From: Xenorhabdus yunnanensis | Lineage (GTDB): Bacteria > Pseudomonadota > Gammaproteobacteria > Enterobacterales > Enterobacteriaceae | NCBI RefSeq assembly: GCF_028598805.1 | Contig: NZ_JAQRFI010000010.1 | Span: forward strand, 1-64,000 | Length of the DNA stretch: 64,000 bases | Direction: 5' to 3' | Part shown: positions 1 through 9,818 of the stretch, piece after piece | Layout: each line of letters begins with the position of its first letter | Position numbering within the stretch: position 1 is the first letter of the stretch | Notes under the pieces: model-generated | Database searches by the model: none | What the model was told of the DNA's origin: nothing | The model's input: only the letters and a program-made list of their open reading frames with translations | Position numbers and translations under genes: made by a program

Positions 1-1
1 T

Positions 2-295
2 GTGCTGGGATTTAATGCCGATGCGGCATGGGGTGGTGTCGATGGCGGCGTTGAGATACCGATGTGCAAAAATAAATTACCGTTGATTTGGGTGGATTAC
101 AAAGTGCTGCCGGATGGTGCCATTAAATTAATGACCTATCACCGAGAGCACCCAAACGCGCCAGAATTCGCCCGAAATATACGGAGCGGTTACGCTGACG
201 GTGATTTGATTGACATCCCTGTCGGTCGGTCTATTTCTGTCCGCGTCCAGATGCCGGAGGATTCGGTGTGGAATTTGGGGCAGGGGAGAGGGTGA
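2..295 (+). CDS. Small protein of unknown function, possibly 5'-truncated by the window edge
   Basis: An open frame enters at the left edge and stops with TGA at 293-295. The only start codons seen are GTG at base 2 and an internal ATG at 62, so the gene may begin outside the window. The roughly 77 residues from the internal Met are rich in polar and aromatic residues (motifs LIWVDYKVLPDG and VRVQMPEDSVW) and have no signal peptide or membrane segment. I do not recognise the family. It lies convergent to an Ail/Lom-type gene, a gene type common next to phage tail genes, so a phage or accessory origin is possible but is only inference. Confidence 0.45.
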   Translation: MLGFNADAAWGGVDGGVEIPMCKNKLPLIWVDYKVLPDGAIKLMTYHREHPNAPEFARNIRSGYADGDLIDIPVGRSISVRVQMPEDSVWNLGQGRG

Positions 296-313
296 GTTGG
301 AGTTGTGATGGGG

Positions 314-335
314 AAAAGCCCTCGTGGGGAGGGCT
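314..335 (-). terminator. Rho-independent terminator of the Ail-like gene
   Basis: A perfect 7-bp stem (AGCCCTC/GAGGGCT, 317-323 with 329-335) and a 5-base loop are followed, on the minus strand, by TTTT. It lies 14 bases past the stop of the gene at 350-904. Confidence 0.8.
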
Positions 336-349
336 ATGATATTTGCATA

Positions 350-904
350 TTAGAAACGATAGCCAACACCAACTACAAATGTTCCTACTTTAGCCTTCTC
401 CAAATCAGAGTATTCGTAGGTAACATCAACAGCTACATTTGAGATAGGGTTAAATTGTAATCCCGCACCGTAGGCAACGGCTGTTTTATTTTCTCTGTCT
501 GTCATATATACGCCTAAGCCAGATCCAGTCTTATAATCTTCAATATTAGCCGCACCAATCAAGGCATAGGTGCTGACATATTCATTAAAGCGATATGTCG
601 GACCTGCCATCCATGACCTATAAGTAATTTCTCTGGTAAGTTTTCCTATATTGCCAAGGAACATTTTCTCTTCTTCCCTAGTCAATGTGAACGAGCTTAT
701 AACTCCCCAATTATCATTAATTTCATAACGATATTTCAAGTTGACACCTTTTGGATTTTTATCCAGTTTATCTCCTTCAAGTTTCAGTTTCACATCGCTT
801 TGAGCGTAGCCTACTGAAATGGTGTGTTTGCCACTTGCATTTGCTGTGAATGACGCGATAGATAATCCAGCTACAATCGCTGAGGTCAATAGAGCTTTTT
901 TCAT
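350..904 (-). CDS. Ail/Lom/OmpX family outer membrane beta-barrel protein
   Basis: The start is ATG at 904 (MKKALLTS), which begins a typical signal peptide ending near ASFTANA; upstream in-frame codons have no support. The mature protein of about 165 residues has the alternating pattern of an 8-stranded barrel, with internal phrases typical of the Ail/Lom/PagC family (SVGYAQSD, YRYEINDNWGV, AGPTYRFNEYVS, AYGAGLQFNP, VDVTYEYS) and a C-terminal aromatic (GYRF) as used for BAM-dependent insertion. Relatives mediate adhesion, serum resistance or OmpX-like functions; some, such as Lom, are prophage genes. It stands alone with its own terminator. The precise role (Ail-like virulence factor or phage Lom) cannot be decided from sequence. 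Confidence 0.85.
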   Translation of the reverse strand: MKKALLTSAIVAGLSIASFTANASGKHTISVGYAQSDVKLKLEGDKLDKNPKGVNLKYRYEINDNWGVISSFTLTREEEKMFLGNIGKLTREITYRSWMAGPTYRFNEYVSTYALIGAANIEDYKTGSGLGVYMTDRENKTAVAYGAGLQFNPISNVAVDVTYEYSDLEKAKVGTFVVGVGYRF

Positions 905-1669
905 TATTAATATCTCGTTTGTTGTATAAATCGGGCGTAAATATACAGAAACTCCGAAAAAATACAATGGAAAAAATAACTCAAATAAATTAATTTATAT
1001 AAAGAAATTTTAATTAGTTATGTCTTTTTATTTCCAAGCAAGCGCCATGAAACATTGACAGTTGATGAACCCGCAGAAAGTTGTGGGTTAAAATTCAATC
1101 AGCATTGTTAATTGGGATTTGAAAGCCCATCTAAGTGGGAATGCCTACTTTGGTTTTGTACACACAGGTGAGTGTGTGAGAAATTTTTCGGATACCTTGT
1201 GCTTTCGTGTGTTGGGTACGTGATAACCCTCGACGCAAAGGAGTATCGATATCCCCTACGGGGTCAAAGTGACGACCTCGGACAAATCAGTGAGTTAATC
1301 AATTGTAACGGAAATCGTTATAGTTGCCGCAAGGTGTGACATCCCATTTTGGGTATGGAGGAAATCACCACACCTTTTATTGTGCAGGTATCCCATAAGT
1401 TAAAGGGCAGATTTCTGCCCTGTAGCGACGCAGTTCTTTATCCTCTTCATTTCCCCTATTTAACGAGCGTGAAATTCATTGCTATATGCTATAGTGAGTA
1501 TGTTTTCTGTTTGTACATACTGGTGTACATTTGTTATCTTATCAAGTTGTATAATTTATTTAATTGCATGTTTTAATTGGATTAAATTAAGTGTAATACT
1601 CTTTTTTAAAAGAACAATGCCAAAATTTCCGCAGCAGAAAGCATAACAAGCTGAGTAAAAGGATATTGT
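905..1669. other. Hairpin-rich intergenic stretch without a convincing gene
   Basis: No frame has plausible coding character. The middle (about 1067-1425) is less AT-rich than its flanks and full of short inverted repeats: AACCCGCA with TTGTGGGTT near 1068-1089, CCCC-TAC-GGGG near 1253, GGTGTGA near 1334 with TCACCACACC enclosing ATCCC/GGGT, and GGGCAG-ATTT-CTGCCC at 1405-1420. This looks like a structured RNA or a decayed mobile element. The last 100 bases should carry the aspS promoter and an AAGGA ribosome-binding site. Confidence 0.4.
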
Positions 1670-3439
1670 ATGCGTACTAATTATTGTGGGCAGTTGAGCC
1701 TAGCCCATGAAGGCCAAAAAGTGACTCTTTGTGGTTGGGTAAATCGACGCCGTGATTTGGGTGGTTTGATTTTTATTGATATGCGAGATCGCGAGGGTAT
1801 TGTTCAGGTATTTTTTGACCCAGACCAGGAAGAAGTCTTTGCTCAGGCTTCTGAACTGCGTAATGAATTTTGTATTCAAATCACAGGAATCGTGCGTGCG
1901 CGTCCTGATAACCAAATCAATAAAGACATGGCGACCGGCGAAATTGAAATTTTCGCAGAAAGCCTGATGGCTTTCAACCGCTCAGAGCCATTGCCACTGG
2001 ATAGCAACCAGAACAATAGCGAAGAGCAACGTCTGAAATACCGCTATCTTGATCTGCGTCGTTCTGAGATGTCTCAGCGTTTGAAGACTCGTGCAAAAAT
2101 CACCGGTTTTGTGCGTCGTTTTATGGATGGTGCGGGTTTCATCGATGTTGAAACGCCAATGCTGACTAAGGCAACACCAGAAGGTGCGCGTGACTATTTA
2201 GTGCCAAGCCGTGTTCATAAAGGCGAATTTTATGCACTACCGCAGTCTCCTCAGCTTTTCAAACAATTGTTGATGATGTCGGGTTTTGACCGTTATTACC
2301 AGATTGTAAAATGCTTCCGCGATGAAGATTTACGTGCAGATCGCCAGCCAGAATTCACCCAGATCGACGTTGAAACCTCGTTTATGACTGCTGAACAAGT
2401 CCGCGAAATCATGGAAAAAATGATCCGTGAACTCTGGCTGGATGTAAAAAGTGTCGATTTGGGTAACTTCCCAATTATGACATTTGAAGAAGCCATGCGT
2501 CGCTTTGGTTCGGATAAACCAGACCTGCGTAACCCTCTGGAATTGGTGGATGTTGCTGATCTGGTTAAAAACGTGGAGTTCTCTGTTTTTGCAGAACCGG
2601 CAAATAATCCAAAAGGCCGTGTGGCAACGATTTGTGTTCCCGGTGGCGCAGAACTGAGCCGCAAGCAAATTGATGAGTACGGTAAATTTGTTGGCATCTA
2701 TGGAGCGAAAGGGCTGGCATGGATGAAAGTTAACAACCGTGCTGCTGGCTTGGAAGGAGTACAAAGCCCGGTTGCCAAATTCCTGTCCGAAGAAGTTGTC
2801 GAAGGCTTGTTGTCCCGTACCAATGCGCAGGATGGTGACATTCTGTTCTTCGGTGCTGACAAGAAAAATATTGTCACTGATGCGATGGGTGCGTTGCGCT
2901 TGAAACTGGGCCGCGATTTGAACATCACGGATCTGGCAAGCTGGAAACCGCTTTGGGTTGTTGACTTCCCAATGTTTGAAGACAACGGCGAAGGTGGTTT
3001 GACTGCAATGCACCATCCATTTACTGCTCCGTGTGATTTGTCGGCGTCTGAGTTGGAAAGCAACCCAGAAGCAGCTATAGCGAATGCTTACGACATGGTT
3101 ATCAATGGCTATGAAGTAGGTGGAGGCTCCGTCCGTATCCATCGCAATGAAATGCAGCAGGTTGTATTCCGCATCTTGGGTATCAATGAGCAAGAACAGC
3201 AGGAGAAATTTGGCTTCTTGCTGAACGCCCTGAAATACGGTGCGCCTCCGCATGCAGGTCTGGCTTTCGGTTTGGATCGCCTCGTCATGCTGCTGACCAA
3301 TACAGATAATATTCGTGATGTGATTGCTTTCCCGAAAACAACGGCAGCAGCATGTCTGATGACTGATGCTCCAAGTCAGGCGAATTCGGCAGCATTGGAA
3401 GAGCTGGCTATTTCAGTGGTTAAAAAAGAGAGCGAATAA
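1670..3439 (+). CDS. aspS: Aspartyl-tRNA synthetase
   Basis: Class IIb aminoacyl-tRNA synthetase that attaches L-aspartate to tRNA-Asp in the cytoplasm. At 589 residues it has the usual bacterial length. An N-terminal OB-fold anticodon-binding domain (about 1-105) is followed by the catalytic core with motif 2 ([16 protein letters not shown], from residue 216) and motif 3 near the C-terminus ([13 protein letters not shown]), with the bacterial GAD insertion between. AAGGA precedes the ATG. The stop TAA shares one base with the start of nudB, implying translational coupling. The gene order aspS-nudB-yebC-ruvC is that of E. coli. Confidence 0.98.
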   Translation: MRTNYCGQLSLAHEGQKVTLCGWVNRRRDLGGLIFIDMRDREGIVQVFFDPDQEEVFAQASELRNEFCIQITGIVRARPDNQINKDMATGEIEIFAESLMAFNRSEPLPLDSNQNNSEEQRLKYRYLDLRRSEMSQRLKTRAKITGFVRRFMDGAGFIDVETPMLTKATPEGARDYLVPSRVHKGEFYALPQSPQLFKQLLMMSGFDRYYQIVKCFRDEDLRADRQPEFTQIDVETSFMTAEQVREIMEKMIRELWLDVKSVDLGNFPIMTFEEAMRRFGSDKPDLRNPLELVDVADLVKNVEFSVFAEPANNPKGRVATICVPGGAELSRKQIDEYGKFVGIYGAKGLAWMKVNNRAAGLEGVQSPVAKFLSEEVVEGLLSRTNAQDGDILFFGADKKNIVTDAMGALRLKLGRDLNITDLASWKPLWVVDFPMFEDNGEGGLTAMHHPFTAPCDLSASELESNPEAAIANAYDMVINGYEVGGGSVRIHRNEMQQVVFRILGINEQEQQEKFGFLLNALKYGAPPHAGLAFGLDRLVMLLTNTDNIRDVIAFPKTTAAACLMTDAPSQANSAALEELAISVVKKESE

Positions 3440-3873
3440 TGGCTTATAAGCGCCCTGAATCTGTACTGGTTATGATTTACGCCTTTGACAGCAAAAGGGT
3501 GCTGATGTTACAGCGACGGGACGATCCTGAATTCTGGCAATCTGTAACAGGTAGCCTTGAAAAGGACGAAAAACCGAGGGAGGCAGCGTTACGCGAAGTA
3601 CAGGAAGAGATAGGCATTGATATTATCAATGAAAATCTTGAACTGATGGATTGTCAACGCTGTCTTTATTATGAAATTTTCTCACACTTACGACATCGAT
3701 ATGCTCCGGGAGTAACGCGGAATAAAGAGCATTGGTTCTTTCTGGCGTTGCCCGAGGAGCGAGAAATCTTGCTGACTGAACATCTGGCTTATCAATGGAT
3801 GGCGGCGGAAGAAGCCGCTAAATTGACAAAGTCGTGGAGCAATCGGCAAGCAATTGAAGAGTTTGTAATTTAG
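3439..3873 (+). CDS. nudB: Dihydroneopterin triphosphate diphosphatase (Nudix)
   Basis: Nudix hydrolase of 144 residues that removes pyrophosphate from 7,8-dihydroneopterin triphosphate in folate synthesis. The complete Nudix box runs from G38 to I60 in the pattern G-x5-E-x7-REVQEEIG, giving the metal-binding glutamates. The start overlaps the aspS stop by one base (TAATG), so it is likely translated by reinitiation. Position between aspS and yebC matches E. coli nudB. Confidence 0.95.
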   Translation: MAYKRPESVLVMIYAFDSKRVLMLQRRDDPEFWQSVTGSLEKDEKPREAALREVQEEIGIDIINENLELMDCQRCLYYEIFSHLRHRYAPGVTRNKEHWFFLALPEEREILLTEHLAYQWMAAEEAAKLTKSWSNRQAIEEFVI

Positions 3874-3911
3874 TTCATTAGTCTACAAGACGTTTTATCG
3901 GAGATATTTTC

Positions 3912-4655
3912 ATGGCAGGTCATAGTAAATGGGCCAATACGAAACACCGCAAGGCTGCACAGGATGCAAAACGCGGTAAGATTTTTACTAAAATTATCCG
4001 TGAATTGGTAACAGCTGCACGATTGGGCGGTGGCGATTCAGATTCTAACCCACGTTTGCGAGCTGCCATCGATAAAGCGCTGTCCAACAACATGACTCGC
4101 GATACTTTGAATCGTGCAATTGCCCGCGGTGTTGGCAACGACGATTCCGATAATATGGAAACCATCATTTATGAAGGTTACGGCCCGGGTGGTACAGCGG
4201 TTATGGTTGAGTGCTTGAGTGATAACCGTAACCGTACTGTTTCTGATGTTCGTCACGCGTTTACCAAAACGGGTGGGAACTTGGGCACTGATGGTTCTGT
4301 TTCTTATCTGTTTACCAAGAAAGGGGTTATTTCCTACGCACCGGGCTTGGATGAAGATGCGGTGATGGAAGCAGCGTTGGAAGCAGGTGCTGACGATGTT
4401 GAAACTTATGACGATGGGGCGATTGACGTCTACACTACACCAGAGACTTTTGGTGATGTTAAAGATGCCCTGGGCGCGGCGGGCTTCAAGGTAGATTCCG
4501 CAGAAGTTTCTATGATCCCTTCCACCAAAGCGGAACTGGATGCAGAAACTGCACCTAAATTACTTCGTCTGATCGATATGCTTGAAGATTCTGACGACGT
4601 TCAAGAAGTTTATCATAATGGTGAAATCTCTGATGAGGTTGCAGCACTGCTGTAA
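3912..4655 (+). CDS. yebC: YebC/PmpR-family protein (TACO1-like translation/regulatory factor)
   Basis: The protein has 247 residues and the family N-terminus ([15 protein letters not shown]) followed by the [10 protein letters not shown] helix and two mixed alpha/beta domains. Family members have been described as DNA-binding regulators and, for the TACO1/YebC group, as ribosome-associated factors helping translation of difficult proline stretches. GGAGA lies 9 bases before the ATG. It follows nudB by 38 bases and is followed by a strong terminator, so aspS-nudB-yebC probably form one transcription unit. Confidence 0.95.
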   Translation: MAGHSKWANTKHRKAAQDAKRGKIFTKIIRELVTAARLGGGDSDSNPRLRAAIDKALSNNMTRDTLNRAIARGVGNDDSDNMETIIYEGYGPGGTAVMVECLSDNRNRTVSDVRHAFTKTGGNLGTDGSVSYLFTKKGVISYAPGLDEDAVMEAALEAGADDVETYDDGAIDVYTTPETFGDVKDALGAAGFKVDSAEVSMIPSTKAELDAETAPKLLRLIDMLEDSDDVQEVYHNGEISDEVAALL

Positions 4656-4677
4656 TTAGCATTAGGGTTCACAGCGT

Positions 4678-4722
4678 AGAGAAAGTGTTCCTTGATATCA
4701 GGGCACTTTCTCTAACGTTTTT
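4678..4722 (+). terminator. Terminator after yebC
   Basis: A 10-bp perfect stem (AGAGAAAGTG at 4678-4687 with CACTTTCTCT at 4704-4713), with extra pairing inside the loop, is followed by AACGTTTTTA. It separates the aspS unit from ruvC. Confidence 0.85.
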
Positions 4723-4763
4723 ATCCCATATCACAAGCGAACCGACTTGGGCAAGATTTAGGC

Positions 4764-4829
4764 GAATTATTCGATCTTGTGAATAGCTCGTGTGGTGAAT
4801 TGTTCGATATGGTGAATAGCTTGATATGG
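4764..4829 (+). repeat. Imperfect 33-bp tandem repeat running into the ruvC start
   Basis: Two adjacent 33-base units (4764-4796, 4797-4829) share GAATtrTTCGAT and GTGAATAGCT. The second unit ends on the first of two possible ruvC ATG codons, and ATGGCGATT itself is tandemly duplicated at 4826-4843. The repeat fills most of the short yebC-ruvC spacer. Confidence 0.75.
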
Positions 4830-4834
4830 CGATT

Positions 4835-5356
4835 ATGGCGATTATTCTTGGTATTGACCCCGGCTCCAGAGTTACGGGGTATGGCGTTATCCGCCAACAG
4901 GGACGACAACTTATCTATCTTGGTAGCGGTTGTATTCGAACAAAAGTAGATGACTTACCCAGTCGTTTGCAAAAGATCTATGCCGGAGTGACTGAAATTA
5001 TCACTCAATTTCAGCCCGATGCTTTTGCAATAGAGCAAGTTTTCATGGCAAAAAATGCAGATTCCGCCTTGAAATTGGGGCAGGCGCGTGGCGTGGCGAT
5101 TGTCGCTGCATCTAACCAGTCTATTCCTGTATTTGAATATGCAGCCCGTCAGGTTAAACAAACTATAGTCGGTACGGGGGCGGCGGAAAAAAGCCAGATA
5201 CAGCACATGGTACGTTCGATGTTGAAATTATCTGCTAATCCGCAGGCTGATGCCGCCGATGCTCTGGCTATTGCCATCACGCATTGTCATTTCAATCAAA
5301 ATTTACTCCGGGTAGGTGATGTGCGGTTAAATTTAACTCGAGGCCGCTTGAAATAA
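4835..5356 (+). CDS. ruvC: Crossover junction endodeoxyribonuclease RuvC
   Basis: The Holliday junction resolvase cuts four-way junctions symmetrically after RuvAB branch migration. With the start at the second ATG (4835) the protein is 173 residues, as in E. coli, and begins [17 protein letters not shown], carrying the first catalytic Asp. The other acidic residues lie in AIEQVFM and in the [13 protein letters not shown] segment. An earlier in-frame ATG at 4826 results from a 9-base duplication and would only add Met-Ala-Ile. No good Shine-Dalgarno is visible. ruvA follows after 79 bases. Confidence 0.96.
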   Translation: MAIILGIDPGSRVTGYGVIRQQGRQLIYLGSGCIRTKVDDLPSRLQKIYAGVTEIITQFQPDAFAIEQVFMAKNADSALKLGQARGVAIVAASNQSIPVFEYAARQVKQTIVGTGAAEKSQIQHMVRSMLKLSANPQADAADALAIAITHCHFNQNLLRVGDVRLNLTRGRLK

Positions 5357-5435
5357 TTGATGCTGGATATACGTCCAGTTTTTTTTGTGCTATAAGCTAG
5401 CGGAACGATTTATTTTTATTTTCAGGGGGTAAACA

Positions 5436-6053
5436 GTGATAGGGCGTTTGAGAGGAACCGTGTTGGAAAAACAGCCGCCGTTGGTTTTATTGGAAACTAA
5501 TGGTGTCGGTTATGAAGTTCATGTGCCAATGACCTGTTTTTATGAACTGCCTGAAATTGGTCAGGAAGCCATTTTATTTACGCAATTTATTGTACGTGAA
5601 GATGCTCAGTTATTATATGGGTTTAATGATAAACAAGAGCGGGCACTTTTCCGTGAACTGATTAAAGTGAATGGCGTTGGACCAAAACTAGCTTTGGCGA
5701 TCCTTTCCGGCATGTCTGCCCAGCAATTTGTTACGGCAATAGAACAGGAAGCCATTGCTTCATTGGTTAAATTACCGGGTGTCGGTAAAAAAACGGCTGA
5801 AAGACTCGTTGTTGAGATGAAAGATCGCTTTAAGGGGCTTAATGGCGATCTGTTTAACCAAAGTAGTGATATTAATTTGCCTGTTGCTACCAAACAAGCG
5901 AACTCCTCTGCCGATATTGAAGCAGAAGCAGTAGCGGCATTGGTTTCTCTGGGATATAAACCACAGGAAGCCAGCCGGATGGTGAGCAAAGTAGCTAAAC
6001 CGGGCGCAGATTGTGAAACCCTTATTCGAGAAGCGCTTCGTGCGGCTCTGTAA
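5436..6053 (+). CDS. ruvA: Holliday junction branch migration protein RuvA
   Basis: The 205-residue DNA-binding subunit of the RuvAB branch-migration motor. An N-terminal OB fold ([12 protein letters not shown]) is followed by two helix-hairpin-helix motifs ([13 protein letters not shown] and [16 protein letters not shown]) and a C-terminal domain III that contacts RuvB. It starts with GTG at 5436 behind CAGGGGG. ruvB follows within 20 bases, giving a ruvAB operon; the known SOS control could not be confirmed because I did not see a clear LexA box. Confidence 0.96.
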   Translation: MIGRLRGTVLEKQPPLVLLETNGVGYEVHVPMTCFYELPEIGQEAILFTQFIVREDAQLLYGFNDKQERALFRELIKVNGVGPKLALAILSGMSAQQFVTAIEQEAIASLVKLPGVGKKTAERLVVEMKDRFKGLNGDLFNQSSDINLPVATKQANSSADIEAEAVAALVSLGYKPQEASRMVSKVAKPGADCETLIREALRAAL

Positions 6054-6069
6054 TCACAGGAGTTGAGTG

Positions 6070-7080
6070 ATGATTGAAGCTGACCGTCTGGTTTCAGCAG
6101 AAGTTCTGCAAGATGATGAAGCTGTTGATCGTGCTATTCGGCCGAAATTTCTGTCTGAATATGTTGGTCAACCTCATGTTTGTGAGCAAATGGAAATTTT
6201 TATTCAAGCGGCTCGTCAACGTGGTGATGCATTGGATCACCTGTTAATTTTTGGGCCTCCCGGATTGGGTAAAACCACGCTGGCAAATATTGTTGCAAAT
6301 GAAATGGGGGTTAATCTCCGAACAACATCGGGGCCAGTGTTGGAAAAAGCGGGGGATCTCGCGGCCATGCTTACCAATCTGGAACCGCATGATGTGCTAT
6401 TCATTGATGAAATTCACCGCTTATCGCCAGTTGTGGAAGAAATTCTCTATCCCGCAATGGAAGATTATCAACTGGATATCATGATTGGCGAAGGGCCTGC
6501 CGCCCGATCAATCAAGATTGATCTCCCGCCATTCACTTTGGTTGGAGCAACCACTCGCGCGGGTTCTTTAACTTCACCATTACGTGATCGATTCGGTATC
6601 GTACAACGCCTTGAGTTTTACAATGTTGATGATTTGCAGAGTATCGTTTCCCGCAGCGCGCACTATATGGGATTAAGTATTTCAGATGACGGTGCAAGGC
6701 AAATCGCGATGCGTTCCCGTGGGACTCCCCGTATAACTAATCGATTATTGCGTCGTGTGCGTGATTTTGCTCAGGTGAAAGGTAATGGCTCGGTGGATAA
6801 CACTATTGCATCCCAAGCCCTTGATATGCTGAATGTGGATTCAGCCGGGTTTGATTATATGGATCGTAAGTTGCTGGTGGCCATTATTGATAAATTTATG
6901 GGTGGTCCTGTTGGATTGGATAACTTGGCAGCGGCGATTGGTGAAGAACGAGAAACTATCGAAGATGTATTGGAGCCTTTCCTGATTCAACAAGGATTTA
7001 TCCAACGAACACCACGAGGGAGAATTGCGACCAATCATGCTTATCAGCATTTTGGATTAAGCAAGGAAAGTGGATCATAA
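6070..7080 (+). CDS. ruvB: Holliday junction branch migration ATPase RuvB
   Basis: AAA+ ATPase that forms hexamers on DNA and drives branch migration with RuvA. Walker A is [10 protein letters not shown], Walker B LFIDEIH, sensor 1 GATTRAG, and the C-terminal winged helix ends in TPRGR. The ATG at 6070 gives [11 protein letters not shown], matching E. coli, and CAGGAG is well spaced; a GTG one codon earlier is less likely. Length 336 residues. Confidence 0.97.
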   Translation: MIEADRLVSAEVLQDDEAVDRAIRPKFLSEYVGQPHVCEQMEIFIQAARQRGDALDHLLIFGPPGLGKTTLANIVANEMGVNLRTTSGPVLEKAGDLAAMLTNLEPHDVLFIDEIHRLSPVVEEILYPAMEDYQLDIMIGEGPAARSIKIDLPPFTLVGATTRAGSLTSPLRDRFGIVQRLEFYNVDDLQSIVSRSAHYMGLSISDDGARQIAMRSRGTPRITNRLLRRVRDFAQVKGNGSVDNTIASQALDMLNVDSAGFDYMDRKLLVAIIDKFMGGPVGLDNLAAAIGEERETIEDVLEPFLIQQGFIQRTPRGRIATNHAYQHFGLSKESGS

Positions 7081-7133
7081 TCTATGAAAGTGTAATTCGA
7101 TAAATGTGTAAGCCAATTACTCCCAAATTATAA

Positions 7134-7164
7134 AAGGGTTACAACTAGTTAAATTGTAACCCTT
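7134..7164. terminator. Convergent terminator between ruvB and znuB
   Basis: An 11-bp perfect stem (AAGGGTTACAA at 7134-7144 with TTGTAACCCTT at 7154-7164) and a 9-base loop. On the minus strand it is followed by TTTTAT, so it mainly serves znuB; it can also stop ruvB transcripts. Confidence 0.75.
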
Positions 7165-7221
7165 GTTGGTCGCATTTGGGCGGTTAAAAAGCAGTAAAAT
7201 AAAAAGTGATGAGGATAAATA

Positions 7222-8007
7222 TCAGCTTCTTGCCTTACACATTAAACTCAATGCAAATAATATTGCTGAGCAAAGCACAACAGAAGGCCCTGCCGGAGTG
7301 TTATAAAACGCCGATAACGTTAACCCTCCCGTAACAGAAAGCATACCGAGAATAATTGCAAAACATGCCATTTGTTCAGGTGTGCGGGAGAAACGACGAG
7401 CGGTAGCGGCAGGGATAATCAGCAAGGAAGTGATAATTAATGCTCCGACGAATTTCATCGCCAGCCCAATGGTCAATGCTGTCACTAACATCAGGAGAAC
7501 ACGTAGGCGTTGGATTTTAATGCCATCGACAAAAGCCAGATCTTGGCTAACTGTCATTGATAGCAAAGCGCGCCATTGCCATATCAGCAATCCAGCAACA
7601 ATCGCGACACCGACCGCAATCAACCAGAGATCTTCATAAGTCACAGACAGTAAATCACCAAATAAGTAAGCCATCATATCGACTCTGACATTGGTCATAA
7701 AACTGACGACGACTAAACCGAGCGATAGAGCACTGTGAGCCAGAATGCCTAATAATGTATCAACCGCCAATTGCGGACGTTTTTCCAGCCAAACTAAAAT
7801 AATTGCCAGGATGAGTGTAACGGCAATAACTGCATAAAATGGATTTACATTCAGTAAGAAGCCGAATGAGACACCAAGCAGTGATGCGTGTGCAAGTGTA
7901 TCGCCAAAATAGGACATTCTGCGCCAAACGACAAAAGAACCAAGAGGCCCTGCGGCAATGGCCAAAAAAATACCGGCTAGCCAGCCGGGAAGCAATAATT
8001 CAATCAT
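7222..8007 (-). CDS. znuB: Zinc ABC transporter permease ZnuB
   Basis: Inner-membrane permease of the high-affinity zinc importer: 261 residues, strongly hydrophobic, about eight membrane helices, ABC-3 family. The N-terminus ([20 protein letters not shown]) and the family phrase [18 protein letters not shown] match E. coli ZnuB. Its start overlaps the znuC stop by four bases, so the pair is translationally coupled. Confidence 0.96.
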   Translation of the reverse strand: MIELLLPGWLAGIFLAIAAGPLGSFVVWRRMSYFGDTLAHASLLGVSFGFLLNVNPFYAVIAVTLILAIILVWLEKRPQLAVDTLLGILAHSALSLGLVVVSFMTNVRVDMMAYLFGDLLSVTYEDLWLIAVGVAIVAGLLIWQWRALLSMTVSQDLAFVDGIKIQRLRVLLMLVTALTIGLAMKFVGALIITSLLIIPAATARRFSRTPEQMACFAIILGMLSVTGGLTLSAFYNTPAGPSVVLCSAILFALSLMCKARS

Positions 8008-8753
8008 CGACGCGATTCTCCAACGTTTTTCAAAATTATTTTCCCTCTAAGATCATGATGATGATTGTGGTGATGGCGGTAAACTGCCAGTTGCTCTGCA
8101 CCATGACGTCCAAACATTGCAATAAATTCTGGATGCATTGACACCACTTCTGGTGTTCCAGAACAGCAAATATGTTGGTTAAGGCATAAAACTTCGTCTG
8201 TTTTCGCCATTACTAAGTGCAGATCATGAGATACCATAAGTACAGCGCAATTAAGTTCTGTCCTGATTTGATTGATTAAATCGTAAAGCGCCAGTTGGCC
8301 ATTGACATCAACACCTTGTGTTGGTTCATCAAGAACCAAAAGTTGAGGTTGATTCAGTAAGGCTCTGGCGAGTAACACTCGTTGAGTTTCTCCACCTGAC
8401 AGTTTCTGCATGGGTTGTTCCAGCAAGTGGGTCGCGTTGACCCGATTTAATATTGGCATGATATCTGCTGATTTCACGTTGGGTCTTAGCATCATGAAAC
8501 GTTTAACAGTCATGGGCAGAGTGGGATCAAGGTTAAGTTTCTGTGGGACATAACCAATTCTCAGCACAGGGCTTTTTTCGATAGTGCCCAAAGTAGCTTG
8601 GATTAAACCAAGAACGACACGAACCAGAGTCGATTTCCCCGCTCCGTTCGGGCCGATCAGGGTCAGAATTTTACCTTGCTTGAGATTAAATGAAATATTG
8701 TTCAATACCTTGCGGTGACCAAATTCAACCGTAATATTTTTTAGGGTTATCAT
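8004..8753 (-). CDS. znuC: Zinc ABC transporter ATP-binding protein ZnuC
   Basis: Cytoplasmic ATPase of the zinc importer: Walker [10 protein letters not shown], signature LSGGETQRV, Walker [11 protein letters not shown] and a switch His in VSHDLH. The C-terminus is His-rich (HHHNHHH), as in other ZnuC proteins. I place the start at ATG 8753 ([12 protein letters not shown]), giving 249 residues like E. coli. A longer frame would begin inside the Zur operator at 8792-8806, which argues against it. Divergent from znuA. Confidence 0.93.
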   Translation of the reverse strand: MITLKNITVEFGHRKVLNNISFNLKQGKILTLIGPNGAGKSTLVRVVLGLIQATLGTIEKSPVLRIGYVPQKLNLDPTLPMTVKRFMMLRPNVKSADIMPILNRVNATHLLEQPMQKLSGGETQRVLLARALLNQPQLLVLDEPTQGVDVNGQLALYDLINQIRTELNCAVLMVSHDLHLVMAKTDEVLCLNQHICCSGTPEVVSMHPEFIAMFGRHGAEQLAVYRHHHNHHHDLRGKIILKNVGESRR

Positions 8754-8791
8754 AGTTAACGTGTTAAAAGAATCTTGCAGAATCATTGAGA

Positions 8792-8806
8792 TGTTATAAT
8801 ATAACA
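8792..8806. promoter_or_regulatory. Zur operator between znuA and znuCB
   Basis: TGTTATAATATAACA is a near-perfect palindrome in the short divergent region and matches the enterobacterial Zur box (GTTATAATATAAC core). Zinc-loaded Zur bound here would repress both znuA and znuCB. Confidence 0.88.
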
Positions 8807-8838
8807 AAATTGTTTTTTTTGCATGGAATATTCATATT

Positions 8839-9798
8839 ATGTTACACAAGCCACAGAAATACGCGCATAAATTTTTTCGTAAAATCGCGCTAGCTACTGC
8901 ATTAGTAGCAGGGATGAATGGCGTTGCGCAGGCAGATGTCGTTACATCTATTCGTCCATTGGGTTTTATTGCTACCGCCATTGCTGATGGTGTAACAGAT
9001 ACTCAGGTACTTTTGCCCAATGGCGCTTCTCCACATGATTATGCGTTACGGCCTCTGGATGTACAAAAAATTAATCAGGCTGATTTGGTTGTCTGGATTG
9101 GCCCGGATATGGAAACTTTTTTGGCAAAACCGATAGCTAAAATTGAACGGAAAAAACAGCTGGCACTGGCTGAATTATTAACCATCAAACCACTGTTGTT
9201 GAAGAATAATGAAGATGATAATGATTTCGATAGTGAATTACATAATCATAAATATGATACAGATCATAAACATCATCATCACGGCGAATATAATATGCAT
9301 ATTTGGCTTTCTCCAGAGATTGCGAAGAAAGTCGCTCAGGCAATATATGATCAGCTTATTGAACAATATCCTCAGCAAAAACAGCGATTAGAAGTAAACC
9401 TACGTAAATTCAATGGACAGCTTGCACAAACTGATAAGAATATTGCTAATATTTTAAAGCCTATAAGAAAACAGGGTTATTTCGTTTTTCATGACGCATA
9501 TAGTTATTTTGAAAAACACTACCAACTGGCCCCGTTGGGTGTTTTTACGGTTAATCCTGAAATACAACCCGGAGCCCAGAGATTACACTATATACGAACA
9601 CAATTAGTTGAGCAGAAAGCGAGATGTATTTTTGCTGAACCTCAATTCAGGCCAGCTGTTATTCATGCCGTAGCAAAAGGCACAGATGTACGCATCGGAA
9701 TACTTGACCCTTTAGGGAGTGGCATTGCATTGGACAAAGATAGCTATATGAAATTTATAACTCAGCTGTCACAACAATATGCGAGCTGCCTGAATTAG
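8839..9798 (+). CDS. znuA: Zinc ABC transporter periplasmic binding protein ZnuA
   Basis: Cluster A-I metal-binding lipocalin-like solute receptor that captures zinc in the periplasm for ZnuBC. An N-terminal signal peptide ends near VAQA-DVV (about residue 32). Zinc-ligand histidines lie in NGASPHDY (H66), in NMHIW (H154) and in the VFHDAYSYF segment. A charged, His-rich loop (about 124-148, with HKHHHH) is typical of ZnuA and may collect or sense zinc. 319 residues; expression is under the Zur box 33 bases upstream. Confidence 0.96.
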   Translation: MLHKPQKYAHKFFRKIALATALVAGMNGVAQADVVTSIRPLGFIATAIADGVTDTQVLLPNGASPHDYALRPLDVQKINQADLVVWIGPDMETFLAKPIAKIERKKQLALAELLTIKPLLLKNNEDDNDFDSELHNHKYDTDHKHHHHGEYNMHIWLSPEIAKKVAQAIYDQLIEQYPQQKQRLEVNLRKFNGQLAQTDKNIANILKPIRKQGYFVFHDAYSYFEKHYQLAPLGVFTVNPEIQPGAQRLHYIRTQLVEQKARCIFAEPQFRPAVIHAVAKGTDVRIGILDPLGSGIALDKDSYMKFITQLSQQYASCLN

Positions 9799-9818
9799 TA
9801 CAATAAGGAATTTTATTA

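Noticed and set aside
1349-1576. 75-codon ORF upstream of aspS
   Set aside because: No good ribosome-binding site, poor composition, overlaps the hairpin at 1405-1420 and runs into the aspS promoter region.
2330-3253. Long open frame on the minus strand inside aspS
   Set aside because: It lies fully within the strongly conserved aspS coding sequence, lacks recognisable domains and is a typical antisense shadow.
8754-8807. N-terminal extension of znuC by 18 codons
   Set aside because: It would start inside the Zur operator, and E. coli ZnuC begins at the position of the later ATG.
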